Positions 43,428 through 55,073 of a stretch of DNA of 64,000 nt are shown in pieces. Below the pieces are notes generated by a model, which was not told the origin of the DNA, did not search any database, and worked only from the letters and a program-made list of their open reading frames with translations. This stretch comes from Planococcus lenghuensis. GTDB lineage: Bacteria > Bacillota > Bacilli > Bacillales_A > Planococcaceae. Every line of letters starts with the position of its first letter. The stretch's first letter is position 1. The translations under genes were made by a program, and so were the position numbers. The DNA lies in the NCBI RefSeq assembly GCF_001999905.1, contig NZ_CP019640.1:913501-977500 (forward strand). The letters run 5' to 3'.

Positions 43428-44304
43428 TGTCGCGGAGTGCGACAGGCAGATCCGGGAACCGGAATTCAAATCCGTTCCGCAAAAGCACATCGGGGATGAC
43501 TCGCTGTCCTTCCAGCACAAGCCGGCTTTTGTCTCCAAGTGCCAGCTTTAAGGCGATAGCCGGAACCGGGAACCAATGCGGACGACCGAGCGCTCTGCCC
43601 AGTTCCCGGCCAAATTCAGTCATCCGTCTCGGGCTGGGGGCTGTCACATTGAACGGGCCGCGCACTTGCCCGTTATCAATTGCAAAAATAACGGCGCGGG
43701 CAGCGTCGTGCAAGTGAATCCAGGACAGCCATTGTCGGCCGGATCCGACCTTGCCGCCGGTGAACAGTCGGTAAGGAAGGGCCATCAGCGGTAAGGCTCC
43801 GCCATCTTTGCCGAGCATGACCCCAAAGCGTGCCATCGCGGCCCGGGTTCCGGACTGTTTCGCTTTAGCGGCGAGTTGTTCCCAGTCACGGACAGTCTCG
43901 GCAAGGAAGTCACTCGCTGTCGCTGTGGATGCTTCTGTGTATGTAGCCGTCTCAGATGCAGGATAGATTCCGACAGCACTGGCATTCACAAGAACGCGGG
44001 GAGCTTCAGGGAGCGAACGAATAATCCGCAATACTTCCTGTGTTGCATCCATCCGGCTTTTGTAAATTTCACGCTGCTGCTTTTTGCTCCAGCGTCCGTC
44101 GTTGATCGAAGCGCCTGCCAGGTTGATAAAAGCATCCGTTCCGATGAGCTGCCCCTCCGGAACCGATCCGGTTTGCAGCCATTCTACATCATTCGGTCCT
44201 TTCGGATGCCGGGTCAGAATTCGCACTTCGTCGCCGCGCTCACGGAGCAGCAATGCCAATTCTTGTCCAAGGAAACCTGTTCCGCCTGTTATCGCTACTT
44301 TCAT
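43417..44304 (-). CDS. yfhF: NAD(P)-dependent epimerase, TIGR01777 type, YfhF-like
   Basis: 295 residues. N-terminal Rossmann motif [20 protein letters not shown], a middle [11 protein letters not shown], and the family-specific C-terminal block [19 protein letters not shown]. Related to the SulA-homologue/YfcH sugar epimerases, short-chain dehydrogenase fold, substrate unknown. GGAGGGG lies 7 bases before the ATG. It is divergent from recX, the same order as in B. subtilis. Confidence 0.88.
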   Translation of the reverse strand: MKVAITGGTGFLGQELALLLRERGDEVRILTRHPKGPNDVEWLQTGSVPEGQLIGTDAFINLAGASINDGRWSKKQQREIYKSRMDATQEVLRIIRSLPEAPRVLVNASAVGIYPASETATYTEASTATASDFLAETVRDWEQLAAKAKQSGTRAAMARFGVMLGKDGGALPLMALPYRLFTGGKVGSGRQWLSWIHLHDAARAVIFAIDNGQVRGPFNVTAPSPRRMTEFGRELGRALGRPHWFPVPAIALKLALGDKSRLVLEGQRVIPDVLLRNGFEFRFPDLPVALRDIYS

Positions 44305-44396
44305 GTTTCATCCCCTCCATTATGGCTATCATACCCCAATCCGAGCGCAACCATGCGGATGCGTTGTATAATAATAAAGGAAGAGAGGTGCCGTTT

Positions 44397-45203
44397 ATGC
44401 CGATCATCACGAAAATTACCCAACAAAAGAACAACCAGGAACGTTATAATGTTTTTCTTGATGAAAAATTCGCATTTGGTGTTGAGGAAGGAATCCTCGT
44501 CCGCTACCAGCTGACCAAAGGCAAGGAACTCGACCAATGGACAATCGAAGAAATGGTGTTTGATGACCAAGTCTCGAAAGCCTTCAATAAAGCCTTGACA
44601 TACCTGAGTTTCCGTATGCGTTCAGAGGGGGAAGTCCGAAAAAAATTGAGGGACGCCGAGTATGGGGAAGCGGTCATTGATGAAGCAGTAAAAAAACTGT
44701 ACAAGCTGAATTTTCTGGATGACCGGGCCTTCTCTGAAGCGCTCTTGAATACACAAGTAAAGACATCCAAAAAAGGCCCCCGTGCCATCCGGCAGGATCT
44801 TCAGCGCAAGGGAATCGATAAAGAAGTACAGCAGGAAGTGCTGGATGAGTATTCAGAAGAAGTGCAATTCGACACAGCTAAAGTTCTGGCAGACAAAATT
44901 GCCGATCGGGAATCCAGGAAGACACCGGTTCAGATCAAACAGAAAATAAATGACGCACTTCTCCGGAAAGGCTTTTCGTATACAGTCATTTCACAAGTGG
45001 TCGATACACTGGATCTGGAAAAAGACGAAGAGCAATGGGAAGATATGGTGGCGGTCCAAGGAGATAAATTATGGGATAAACATAGCCGGAAGCTGTCTGG
45101 CGGGGAGCTGAAAATGAAAGTGAAGCAAGGGTTGTATCAGAAAGGGTTTCCGGCTGATGTGATCAGCCAGTACGTGGAACAGAAGGAGCGCAATGATGAG
45201 TGA
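44397..45203 (+). CDS. recX: Recombination regulator RecX
   Basis: 268 residues, all helical tandem RecX repeats: AFNKALTYLSFRMRSEGEVR, LDDRAFSEALLNTQ, KKGPRAIRQDLQRKGID and a third repeat near KLWDKHSRKLSGGELKMKVK. RecX binds RecA and modulates filament growth. ATG 44397 (MPIITKITQQ) follows GAGAGGTG; an upstream open frame to 44253 overlaps the yfhF promoter side and lacks a site. The stop overlaps the yfhH start. Confidence 0.93.
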   Translation: MPIITKITQQKNNQERYNVFLDEKFAFGVEEGILVRYQLTKGKELDQWTIEEMVFDDQVSKAFNKALTYLSFRMRSEGEVRKKLRDAEYGEAVIDEAVKKLYKLNFLDDRAFSEALLNTQVKTSKKGPRAIRQDLQRKGIDKEVQQEVLDEYSEEVQFDTAKVLADKIADRESRKTPVQIKQKINDALLRKGFSYTVISQVVDTLDLEKDEEQWEDMVAVQGDKLWDKHSRKLSGGELKMKVKQGLYQKGFPADVISQYVEQKERNDE

Positions 45204-45531
45204 ACAAAATAAAAATTACAGAGACATGAATGAAAATGAACTTCGCACGGAAATTGCACGGTTAAAAGAAAAAGCACGGAAAGCAGAACAGCTGGGAATT
45301 ATCAATGAATTTGCCGTTTATGAACGGAAAGCCATTTTAGCGTCATCGTTTTTGGTTGACCCGGCTGACATTAAGCGGGGAGAGATTTACCGGATAGAGG
45401 GAGACCCTGATGTGTATTTCCAGGTCGATTATCTGAAAGGGCGGTTTGCCTGGGGCTACCGGCTCGGCGGAAAGCGCCATACAGAAGCACTTCCGATTTC
45501 CATGCTCCGCCCGCTGAAGGAAGGGAAGTGA
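45196..45531 (+). CDS. yfhH: DUF1811 protein YfhH
   Basis: 111 residues (112 if the ATG at 45193 is used). MNENELRTEIARLKEKARKA, a helical half, then an SH3-like beta half with DIKRGEIYRIEGD and WGYRLGG, as in YfhH of Bacillus. Function unknown. It overlaps recX by eight bases and belongs to the recX-yfhH-yfhJ run. Confidence 0.88.
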   Translation: MSEQNKNYRDMNENELRTEIARLKEKARKAEQLGIINEFAVYERKAILASSFLVDPADIKRGEIYRIEGDPDVYFQVDYLKGRFAWGYRLGGKRHTEALPISMLRPLKEGK

Positions 45532-45536
45532 TCAAA

Positions 45537-45797
45537 ATGCAGAGAAAAATCAATGAACTGACGCAGGAATTGCTCAGGGAAAATCCGGAACTAACAGAAG
45601 AAAAGGCCCGGACGTGGATTGAACTGCTTGTCTCCGATTTTGAATCATCCTATGCAAAAGCGGGTTACGACTACCGGGGATTCGGCGCAGCAGAGAAAAT
45701 CGTGCGGCAGTGGATTGCAAGCTATGGGAGCCGCCTTCATGAATTTGCGACAAGCAATCCAAAGTATGCCCATCTGCTGAATGACCGGCTCCATTAA
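45537..45797 (+). CDS. yfhJ: WVELL-type protein YfhJ
   Basis: 86 residues. The motif TWIELLVSDFESSYAKAGY is the WVELL signature of YfhJ-type small proteins. No function known. The start may be GTG 45528 (overlapping the yfhH stop) or ATG 45537. In B. subtilis yfhI and the spore gene sspK lie between yfhH and yfhJ; here the two are directly adjacent. Confidence 0.85.
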   Translation: MQRKINELTQELLRENPELTEEKARTWIELLVSDFESSYAKAGYDYRGFGAAEKIVRQWIASYGSRLHEFATSNPKYAHLLNDRLH

Positions 45798-45798
45798 G

Positions 45799-45830
45799 AA
45801 AACGCACACCGTTGCGGTGTGCGTTTTTTA
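45799..45830. terminator. Terminator between yfhJ and yfhP
   Basis: Stem AAACGCACACCG/CGGTGTGCGTTT with a TTG loop, then TTT. Confidence 0.92.
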
Positions 45831-46808
45831 ATCTGGGAGGAAATCCAGCTTTTTCTGCAGTTTATCTTCACTGAAAATCCAGCCGGTGTAAGAACTGATG
45901 ACTTCATATTCATCATTGAGCGTCGCAACTGCAACGAACGGATAATAATCATTGCTTCGGTAGCGGAGGTCGATCAGTCTCATTTCGTAAAGATCATCAA
46001 CTTTTCTGATTTCCCATCGGTAAATGGGGGAGAAAGACAAGAACGCAGCCATATTATGATCCTCCAGTGCTGCTTCAACAAGCGGCGACTGCGGAATCGG
46101 CTTTTTATGGAATTTATCATAAAGCGTAATGGAGCGGCCGTATGCCCGGCCTACGTAATAATGGTTTTTTGATACAGCGGCAATCCGCCATTGCAGAAAG
46201 CGGAGTGTCGGTGCGACGATGATTTCCTCTGCATCGGGGATCGTGCTTTTCACCGCTCGCTTTACCGCATACTGTACGGCGAATCGCAGCACGTAATAGA
46301 AAACCGCTATGATATACAGAATGCTTATCGTCCAAACAGGGTCAGCTCCGAAAAACCAGATCAGAAGGGCGATTACATGCATCCCGAATAAAATCGGATC
46401 AAATGTATTAATTACGCCGAGCGCGACCCATTTCTCGGAAAATGGCCTGAGCGCCTGCGTGCCATATGAATTGAATATATCAACAAACACATGAACAAAG
46501 ACAGCCAGAAACGTCCAGAGCCATAAATGCAGTAAATCCGCTTCCGGTTCAAAAAGGAAAATCACGCCCGCTATTAAGAGAGGCCAGAGCAGGACTGCCG
46601 GAATTGAATGGGTAGCCCCTCGGTGATGGCGAATATAAATTGCATTATTTCTCAGTTTCAGAACCGTATCGATGTCGGGCGCCTGAGAGCCGATAATTGT
46701 TCCGGCCATCACGGCTGTCGCTGTGGCGGGATGGGACGCAACGGCAGGATCAACCAGAGCAAGCCCGCCAAGTGCAATGCCCATCACGATATGTGTTCCT
46801 GTATCCAT
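45828..46808 (-). CDS. yfhP: Membrane-bound metal-dependent hydrolase, YfhP-like (YdjM family)
   Basis: 326 residues, the same length class as B. subtilis YfhP (327). N-terminal MDTGTHIVMGIALGGLALVD, GSQAPDIDTVLKL and RHHRGATHSIPAVL give the His/Asp metal motifs of the YdjM (PF04307) family; four or five membrane helices follow, then a cytosolic C-terminal domain. ATG 46808 follows GAAGGGGCTG. Function unproven. A promoter with TATAAT lies near 46845 (minus strand). Confidence 0.88.
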   Translation of the reverse strand: MDTGTHIVMGIALGGLALVDPAVASHPATATAVMAGTIIGSQAPDIDTVLKLRNNAIYIRHHRGATHSIPAVLLWPLLIAGVIFLFEPEADLLHLWLWTFLAVFVHVFVDIFNSYGTQALRPFSEKWVALGVINTFDPILFGMHVIALLIWFFGADPVWTISILYIIAVFYYVLRFAVQYAVKRAVKSTIPDAEEIIVAPTLRFLQWRIAAVSKNHYYVGRAYGRSITLYDKFHKKPIPQSPLVEAALEDHNMAAFLSFSPIYRWEIRKVDDLYEMRLIDLRYRSNDYYPFVAVATLNDEYEVISSYTGWIFSEDKLQKKLDFLPD

Positions 46809-46903
46809 AGCTTCAGCCCCTTCAATTGGTGTAGTCATCATTATAGTATATACCCTCAGTCGGGGCCAAATAATCGGCAAGTCAGGAGGAAACAAGTATC
46901 AAA

Positions 46904-48708
<1,805 letters not shown>

Positions 48709-48834
48709 GGTCGTTGCAGGGACAGGTTGAACTGTGATAAGTTGGGGTATGAGTATACTGAGTAAATTAACCGAATCCCCATACGAAAAACAGGGAAATC
48801 AACAGTGTGCGTGGACGAAAAGGTGGGTTGTCGT

Positions 48835-49383
48835 ATGATAGAAGTTCCTGCAGAAGGAGAATCGATACAAATCCACAGCTACAAGCACAATGGCCGGATC
48901 CACCGCGTTTGGCAAGAGACGACTGTGTTGAAAGGAACCCGTAATATCGTGATCGGCGGAAATGAACGGACACTTGTCACTGAATCAGATGGCAGGACAT
49001 GGCTGACCCGTGAACCTTCGATCGTCTATTTTCACGCAGAGCATTGGTTCAATATTATCTGCATGCTCCGGGAAGATGGAGTGTATTACTATTGCAATAT
49101 CAGTTCCCCTTTCGTATACAGTAATGAGGTATTGAAGTACATTGATTATGATCTGGATGTGAAAGTATTCCCGGATATGTCTTACACGCTGCTCGATGAA
49201 GACGAGTTTGAAGAACATAAGCGGCAAATGGGCTATCCTGACGTGATCGATCAGATTCTATACCGCAATGTCGACAAGCTGATCGGCTGGATTCAGCAAA
49301 GAAAAGGGCCATTTGCGCCGGATTTTATCGAAGTTTGGACGAATCGCTACCAATTCCATAAAAGGTACCGAATTCGTGAATGA
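48835..49383 (+). CDS. ygaC: DUF402 nucleoside tri/diphosphatase, YgaC-like
   Basis: 182 residues. [44 protein letters not shown] and [20 protein letters not shown] with [13 protein letters not shown] are the DUF402 core; the Staphylococcus homologue Ntdp hydrolyses nucleoside tri- and diphosphates with metal. AAGGTGGG lies 7 bases before ATG 48835. Order fabL-ygaC-ygaD is as in B. subtilis minus sspE and ygaB. Confidence 0.9.
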   Translation: MIEVPAEGESIQIHSYKHNGRIHRVWQETTVLKGTRNIVIGGNERTLVTESDGRTWLTREPSIVYFHAEHWFNIICMLREDGVYYYCNISSPFVYSNEVLKYIDYDLDVKVFPDMSYTLLDEDEFEEHKRQMGYPDVIDQILYRNVDKLIGWIQQRKGPFAPDFIEVWTNRYQFHKRYRIRE

Positions 49384-49386
49384 CGA

Positions 49387-49418
49387 AAAGCCTGTTGCCA
49401 GTCAACAGGTTTTTCGTT
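49387..49418 (+). terminator. Terminator of ygaC
   Basis: Stem AAAGCCTGTTG/CAACAGGTTT, loop CCAGT, then TTT. Confidence 0.75.
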
Positions 49419-49443
49419 TTGTACGGAAAGGAGCGGTAGACAG

Positions 49444-51195
49444 ATGAATGTGATGAAACGCTATATGCGTTTTGTCAGACCGTATTATGGGCAGATCGGC
49501 CTGACGCTGGCTGTCGGAATCCTGAAATTCGCGATTCCGCTGTTTATTCCGCTGCTGATTAAAATCGTTATCGACGATATCATTGGAGCAGAGACGCTGA
49601 CAGACCAGGAAAAATTGAAACAGCTGTATTGGTGGCTGGGCGGCACAGCTGTTGTGTTTTTTATATTCCGGCCTCCAATTGAATATTTTCGGCAGTACTA
49701 TGCCCAGTATGTAAGTAATAAAATTCTCTACGATATCCGGCAGGAGACATACGGCCATCTTCAGCAGCTCAGTCTCAAGTATTATTCAAATACACGTGCC
49801 GGTGAAGTGATTTCCCGTGTGATCAATGATGTGGAACAGACGAAGAATTTTGTCATGACCGGGCTCATGAATCTCTGGCTTGATCTGGCCACAATCTTAA
49901 TTGCAATCGGTATTATGCTGACGCTGGATGTATCTCTGACCATTGTGACATTGCTTGTGTTTCCATTCTATGCATTCAGTGTAAAGTACTTTTTCGGCCG
50001 GCTTCGGAATCTTACCCGCCAGCGCTCTGAAGCATTGGCGGGAGTTCAAAGTTACCTGCATGAACGGGTCCAGGGAATGAGCATCATCAAAAGTTTCGCA
50101 TTGGAAGACACAGAGCAGACGATTTTTGATAAGACCAACAATACATTCCTGGAAAAAGCGATCGATCATACAAAATGGAATGCCAAGGCATTCGCAGTGG
50201 TGAATACAATAACTGATGTAGCGCCGCTGCTGGTTATTGGCTATGCAGGTTATCAAGTGATCACCGGCGGCTTGTCAGTCGGTACCATGGTGGCATTCGT
50301 CGCCTATATTGAGCGGGTGTACAGTCCGCTGCGCCGCCTCGTCAATTCATCAACCACGCTCGTGCAGTCCATTGCATCGATGGATAGGGTGTTTGAACTG
50401 CTGGATGAACCATATGATGTAAAAGATCGGCCGGGCGCAAAAGACATCCGGACAACAAAAGGCAATTTGGAGTTCCGTGACGTGGCATTCAGCTACGAGG
50501 AAAAAGGCACTGAAGTGCTGCGTGATTTGAATTTTGCTGTGAAGCCGGGACAGACAGTGGCATTTGTCGGTATGAGCGGCGGCGGAAAGTCAACGATCAT
50601 CAGTCTGATTCCAAGGTTTTATGATGTAACGGAAGGACAGATTCTCCTGGACGGCCAGGACATCCGGGGCATCACGACAACAACACTGAGGGATCAGATC
50701 GGCATTGTGCTGCAGGATTCCATTCTGTTCAGTGACTCGGTGAAGTCCAATATTTTAATGGGGAAACCGGAGGCGACAGATGAAGAAGTAATCGCTGCAG
50801 CGAAAGCGGCCAATGCACATGATTTTATCGAAGAACTTCCGGAAGGGTATGACACATTGGTCGGTGAACGCGGTGTTAAATTATCCGGCGGCCAAAAGCA
50901 GCGGGTGGCGATTGCCCGTGTGTTCCTGAAGAATCCGCCAATCCTGATTCTCGATGAAGCGACTTCCGCATTGGACCTTGAAAGCGAATCATTAATCCAA
51001 GATTCGCTTGACCGGCTGGCACGCGACCGAACAACATTGATTGTGGCACACCGGTTATCAACAATTACGCATGCAGATCAAATCTTGGTAGTGAACAGAG
51101 GACGTGTGGTAGAACAAGGGTCGCATGCAGAACTCATGAAAAAAGAGGGTGCATACTATAATTTATTTCAGGTGCAGCAATTAAGTCTGGACTGA
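49444..51195 (+). CDS. ygaD: ABC exporter half-transporter, YgaD-like
   Basis: 583 residues: six-helix exporter domain (1-320) fused to an ATPase (about 340-583). Walker [10 protein letters not shown], signature [14 protein letters not shown], Walker [14 protein letters not shown]-loop IVAHRLSTI. It is an MsbA/LmrA-type homodimeric multidrug or lipid flippase. AAAGGAG lies 10 bases before the ATG. A terminator follows at once, separating it from the peptide transporter operon. Confidence 0.92.
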   Translation: MNVMKRYMRFVRPYYGQIGLTLAVGILKFAIPLFIPLLIKIVIDDIIGAETLTDQEKLKQLYWWLGGTAVVFFIFRPPIEYFRQYYAQYVSNKILYDIRQETYGHLQQLSLKYYSNTRAGEVISRVINDVEQTKNFVMTGLMNLWLDLATILIAIGIMLTLDVSLTIVTLLVFPFYAFSVKYFFGRLRNLTRQRSEALAGVQSYLHERVQGMSIIKSFALEDTEQTIFDKTNNTFLEKAIDHTKWNAKAFAVVNTITDVAPLLVIGYAGYQVITGGLSVGTMVAFVAYIERVYSPLRRLVNSSTTLVQSIASMDRVFELLDEPYDVKDRPGAKDIRTTKGNLEFRDVAFSYEEKGTEVLRDLNFAVKPGQTVAFVGMSGGGKSTIISLIPRFYDVTEGQILLDGQDIRGITTTTLRDQIGIVLQDSILFSDSVKSNILMGKPEATDEEVIAAAKAANAHDFIEELPEGYDTLVGERGVKLSGGQKQRVAIARVFLKNPPILILDEATSALDLESESLIQDSLDRLARDRTTLIVAHRLSTITHADQILVVNRGRVVEQGSHAELMKKEGAYYNLFQVQQLSLD

Positions 51196-51197
51196 AA

Positions 51198-51232
51198 AAG
51201 ACCTTCCGGCAGCGGGGGTCTTTTTTTCTGTC
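51198..51232 (+). terminator. Terminator of ygaD
   Basis: Stem AAAAGACC/GGTCTTTT with a long loop, and seven T. Confidence 0.75.
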
Positions 51233-51267
51233 TTTTTGAAAACAAATGGGTATTTCGGTAAAAGCTA

Positions 51268-51295
51268 TTGAATCAATACTAATTCGCTGTATAAT
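51268..51295 (+). promoter_or_regulatory. Promoter of the peptide ABC transporter operon
   Basis: -35 TTGAAT (51268-51273), 16-bp spacer, -10 TATAAT (51290-51295), 50 bases upstream of the first ATG. Confidence 0.65.
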
Positions 51296-51346
51296 AAGAA
51301 TCATATGAAAATTTCAGATAATAGAAAGTGAAAAGGGGGAAACGGC

Positions 51347-52366
51347 ATGGCTGAACGCCAGAAAGTGCTGGATGTGAAAGGACTCAGAACTACCTTTTTC
51401 ACAGATGACGGGGAAATCCCGGCTGTTAACGACATCGACTTCCACGTGCGCGAAGGCGAAGTGCTTGGAATTGTCGGAGAATCAGGCTGTGGAAAAAGCG
51501 TGACGTCCTTATCGGTGATGGGGCTCGTGCCAAGTCCGCCAGGAAAAATCACAGGCGGCGAAATTCTATTTCAAAATACGGATTTGACAAAAGCAAGCGA
51601 AAAAGAAATGCGGGGAATCCGCGGAAATGATATTGCAATGATTTTTCAGGAACCGATGACTTCGCTGAATCCGCTCTTTAAAATTGGGAATCAGCTGAAG
51701 GAAGCAATTCTGGTTCATCGGAAAGACTGGTCGAAAAGGCAGGCTCATGCAAGAGCAATTGAAATGATGCAGCTGGTCGGGCTTCCGCGGGCAGAAGAAT
51801 TGATGGGTGAATATCCTCATCAATTGTCAGGCGGAATGCGGCAGCGGGTGATGATCGCAATGGCACTTCTTTGTGAGCCGAAACTGCTGATTGCGGATGA
51901 GCCGACAACAGCACTTGATGTAACGATTCAAGCCCAAATTCTTAAATTGATGAGCGAGTTGAATGAACGGCTCGGAACCGCTGTTATTCTGATTACACAC
52001 GATTTGGGCGTAGTAGCAGAAACTTGTCAGCGGGTTGTTGTCATGTATTCCGGCCGGGTTGTTGAAGAAGGACCGGTCGACACGATATTTAAAGATCCGC
52101 AGCATCCATACACCCGCGGGCTGCTTGCTTCTGTACCGGATACCCGTTTCAAGAAAGACCGCTTGTATTCGATTCCCGGAAATGTGCCAAAGCCCGGATC
52201 CATCAAGACGGGCTGTCCGTTCGCTCCCCGCTGTGAACATGCTTGGGATCGCTGCGTAACTGAAACGCCGCCGCTGTATGATACTGCCTCGGATCATCGG
52301 TCACGCTGTTTCTTATATGATCCGAAGGAGGTAGACGCAAATGACAGAACCCCTGTTAAAAGTTGA
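51347..52366 (+). CDS. Oligopeptide/dipeptide ABC transporter ATPase (OppD/DppD)
   Basis: 339 residues. Walker A GESGCGKS, signature [15 protein letters not shown], Walker [13 protein letters not shown], and the C-terminal oligopeptide-ATPase tail with [14 protein letters not shown], whose cysteines bind a cluster or metal in the family. First gene of a D-F-A-B-C operon. AAGGGGG lies 7 bases before the ATG. It overlaps the next gene by 26 bases. Confidence 0.93.
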   Translation: MAERQKVLDVKGLRTTFFTDDGEIPAVNDIDFHVREGEVLGIVGESGCGKSVTSLSVMGLVPSPPGKITGGEILFQNTDLTKASEKEMRGIRGNDIAMIFQEPMTSLNPLFKIGNQLKEAILVHRKDWSKRQAHARAIEMMQLVGLPRAEELMGEYPHQLSGGMRQRVMIAMALLCEPKLLIADEPTTALDVTIQAQILKLMSELNERLGTAVILITHDLGVVAETCQRVVVMYSGRVVEEGPVDTIFKDPQHPYTRGLLASVPDTRFKKDRLYSIPGNVPKPGSIKTGCPFAPRCEHAWDRCVTETPPLYDTASDHRSRCFLYDPKEVDANDRTPVKS

Positions 52367-53324
52367 GGGATTAAAGAAGTACTTCCCGATCCATTCGGGC
52401 GTCTTCGGCCGTGTCCATAATTATGTGAAAGCCGTTGACGATGTTTCATTTTATGTGAATGAAGGGGAGACCCTTGGCATTGTAGGTGAATCGGGCTGCG
52501 GTAAGTCCACGACAGGCCGTTTGCTCATGCGGCTGCTTGAGCCGACTGAAGGCAATGTATATTTTAATGGCCAGGAACTGACAGCCATATCCAAAGAAGA
52601 GATGCGAAAGATGCGACGGGATATCCAAATGGTCTTCCAGGACCCTTACGCTTCTCTGAATCCGCGGCATACTGTTGAAAAGATTCTGATGGAGCCGCTG
52701 AATGTCCATAATATCGGCAATCCGAAGGACCGGAAAGCAAAAGTATATGAACTGCTGGAAACCGTCGGACTCAGCAGTTATCATGCGAAACGCTACCCGC
52801 ATCAATTCTCGGGCGGTCAGCGTCAGCGCATCGGCATCGCCCGGGCACTGATGACAAATCCAAAGCTCATCATTGCGGATGAACCGGTATCAGCACTCGA
52901 CGTTTCCATTCAGGCGCAAGTGCTTAATTTAATGCAGGAACTGCAGCAGAAACTGAAACTGACCTATATATTCATCGCCCACGATCTTGGTGTGGTCCGC
53001 CATATCAGTGACCGAGTGGGCGTCATGTATCTTGGAAATATGGCGGAAATGGCGTCGAGTGAAAAATTGTATGAAAAGCCGCTGCATCCGTACACGCAGG
53101 CACTTTTATCTGCTGTTCCAGTTCCGGATCCTGATTTTGTGCGGGAGCAGATTGTGGTTGAAGGGGATATCCCAAGCCCGGCGAATCCGCCGTCCGGCTG
53201 CCGGTTCCATACACGCTGTCCATTTAAGATGGATATTTGTGAAAAAGTTATCCCGAAGTTCGCGGAAGTTGAAGAAGGTCATTATGCAGCCTGCCACCTT
53301 TATGAGGCATCAAGGCCGCAATGA
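52341..53324 (+). CDS. Oligopeptide/dipeptide ABC transporter ATPase (OppF/DppF)
   Basis: 327 residues, second ATPase of the pair. [36 protein letters not shown] and the C-terminal CRFHTRCPFKMDIC. It forms a heterodimer with the OppD-like protein to power import. AAGGAGG lies 9 bases before the ATG inside the upstream gene. Confidence 0.93.
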   Translation: MTEPLLKVEGLKKYFPIHSGVFGRVHNYVKAVDDVSFYVNEGETLGIVGESGCGKSTTGRLLMRLLEPTEGNVYFNGQELTAISKEEMRKMRRDIQMVFQDPYASLNPRHTVEKILMEPLNVHNIGNPKDRKAKVYELLETVGLSSYHAKRYPHQFSGGQRQRIGIARALMTNPKLIIADEPVSALDVSIQAQVLNLMQELQQKLKLTYIFIAHDLGVVRHISDRVGVMYLGNMAEMASSEKLYEKPLHPYTQALLSAVPVPDPDFVREQIVVEGDIPSPANPPSGCRFHTRCPFKMDICEKVIPKFAEVEEGHYAACHLYEASRPQ

Positions 53325-53356
53325 TAATAAAGCAAAAAGAAAATGGAGGGGTCAAA

Positions 53357-54985
53357 TTGAGTGGGAAAAAGCTATGGTCTTTAGTACTGATGATGCTGTT
53401 CGCTCTAACAACAATTCTTGCAGCCTGTTCCTCAGGTGAAGAAGATGTTGCAGAAGGCGACGAAGGCGAAGCAGTGGAAGAAGAAGTCCAAGATACATTG
53501 ATCTTCGGTCGTGGGGGCGATTCTGTAACGCTCGACCCGATTGGCGCGACAGACGGAGAATCGTTCAAAGTAACAAAGAACATTTTTGAAACACTCGTTA
53601 ATTTTGGCGAGCAGGACACAGACGTAGTGCCAGAGAACAACGGACTTGCTGAGTCTTGGGAAATTTCTGAGGATGGCCTGACGTATACATTTGATCTTCG
53701 TGAAGGCGTCTTATTCCATGATGGAACAGAATTTGATGCGAATGCAGTTGTTGCGAACTTCGAGCGTTGGGCAGCAGGAGACGCAGACAGCGCTCCGTAC
53801 TACTCATCAATGTTTGGAGGCTATGCAGGTGAACCGGGCCATATCATCGAATCGGTTACTGCGGTAGAAGACCATGTAGTCGAATTTAAACTCACACGAC
53901 CTTCTGCACCATTCCTGAAAAATTTGGCGATGAGCCCATTCGGTATCGCTTCACCAACTGCATTTGAAGAATTGGGTGAAGAGTTCGGCAACAATCCTGT
54001 TGGGACAGGCCCATTCCAATTTGTTGAATGGCAGCGGAATGATACAGTGACTGTAGAACGTTTTGAAGATTATTGGCAGGAAGGTCTCCCGAATCTGGAA
54101 CGCATTATTTTCCGGGCAATTCCGGATAACTCAGCTAGACTGAATTCCCTTCTCTCTGGAGAAATCGATTTGGCAGACGGCATTAACCCGGCTGACGCAG
54201 CAACAATTGCAGATGAACCAGAACTTCAGCTCTGGGAGCGTCCATCTATGAACATTGGCTACCTTGGGTTCACGACTACACGTGAACCGTTCGATGATCC
54301 GCTTGTTCGTCAGGCGTTGAGCTATGCGATTGATAAACAGGCGATTGTAGATGCATTCTTTGAAGGGTATGCTGAAACAGCAAAGAATCCACTGCCACCG
54401 GTCATCAGCGGATATAATGATGAAATTGAAGATTACACGTACAACCCTGAAAAAGCGAAAGAATTGTTGGCTGCGGCTGGATATCCGGACGGATTTGAAA
54501 TGGAATTATGGGCAATGCCTGTACCACGTCCATATATGCCGGATGGTCAGAAGGTAGCAGAAGCAATTCAGGCTAACCTGGCTGACGTTGGTGTTACAGC
54601 TGAAATTGTTTCATTTGAATGGGCAACGTATTTGGAAAAAGCTAAAAATGGTGAAGCAGATGCATTCCTTCTCGGCTGGACTGGGGATAATGGAGATGCT
54701 GATAACTTCTTGTATGTGCTTTTGGATCAGGACAATATCGGTTCCAACAACTACACTCGCTATGAAAATCAGGAATTGCACGATATCCTGATTGAAGCGC
54801 AGACAGAGACGGATGAAGAAGCGCGGGCTGAGCTGTACAGACAGGCGCAGGAAATCATCCATGAAGATGCACCAATGGTACCACTTGCACATTCTACACC
54901 GCTCATTGCTGGAGATGCGGATATCACAGGATACACGCCGCATCCGACAGGTTCAGACAAACTGGACAATGTAGCATTTGAGTGA
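53357..54985 (+). CDS. Peptide-binding lipoprotein (solute-binding protein family 5)
   Basis: 542 residues. Lipoprotein signal with lipobox LAAC (Cys about 24), an acidic linker, then a family 5 binding fold: TLIFGRGGDSVTLDPIGATD, GLTYTFDLREGVLFHDGTEF, NPVGTGPFQFVEW, VRQALSYAIDKQAIVD. It captures peptides or similar solutes outside the membrane. Close patterns occur in glutathione/dipeptide binders; specificity is open. TTG 53357 has GGAGGG 6 bases upstream. A partial terminator follows. Confidence 0.92.
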   Translation: MSGKKLWSLVLMMLFALTTILAACSSGEEDVAEGDEGEAVEEEVQDTLIFGRGGDSVTLDPIGATDGESFKVTKNIFETLVNFGEQDTDVVPENNGLAESWEISEDGLTYTFDLREGVLFHDGTEFDANAVVANFERWAAGDADSAPYYSSMFGGYAGEPGHIIESVTAVEDHVVEFKLTRPSAPFLKNLAMSPFGIASPTAFEELGEEFGNNPVGTGPFQFVEWQRNDTVTVERFEDYWQEGLPNLERIIFRAIPDNSARLNSLLSGEIDLADGINPADAATIADEPELQLWERPSMNIGYLGFTTTREPFDDPLVRQALSYAIDKQAIVDAFFEGYAETAKNPLPPVISGYNDEIEDYTYNPEKAKELLAAAGYPDGFEMELWAMPVPRPYMPDGQKVAEAIQANLADVGVTAEIVSFEWATYLEKAKNGEADAFLLGWTGDNGDADNFLYVLLDQDNIGSNNYTRYENQELHDILIEAQTETDEEARAELYRQAQEIIHEDAPMVPLAHSTPLIAGDADITGYTPHPTGSDKLDNVAFE

Positions 54986-54991
54986 TTTTCC

Positions 54992-55027
54992 CGGGGGAGA
55001 AGTCAGTGCGATTTCTCTCCCTTTTCT
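54992..55027 (+). terminator. Hairpin between the binding protein and permease genes
   Basis: Stem GGGAGAA/TTCTCCC-like (GGGGGAGAAGT against ATTTCTCTCCC) followed by TTTTCTTTT. Likely a partial terminator or 3' RNA-protecting hairpin, giving more binding protein than permease. Confidence 0.55.
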
Positions 55028-55073
55028 TTTGGTTTTTACATTACATAATGCATGAGATTGAGAGGTGAGAGCG

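Noticed and set aside
43365..43538. N-terminal extension of the YfjO-like protein
   Set aside because: A good promoter (43427-43399) places transcription start downstream of it, and the extension has no family similarity.
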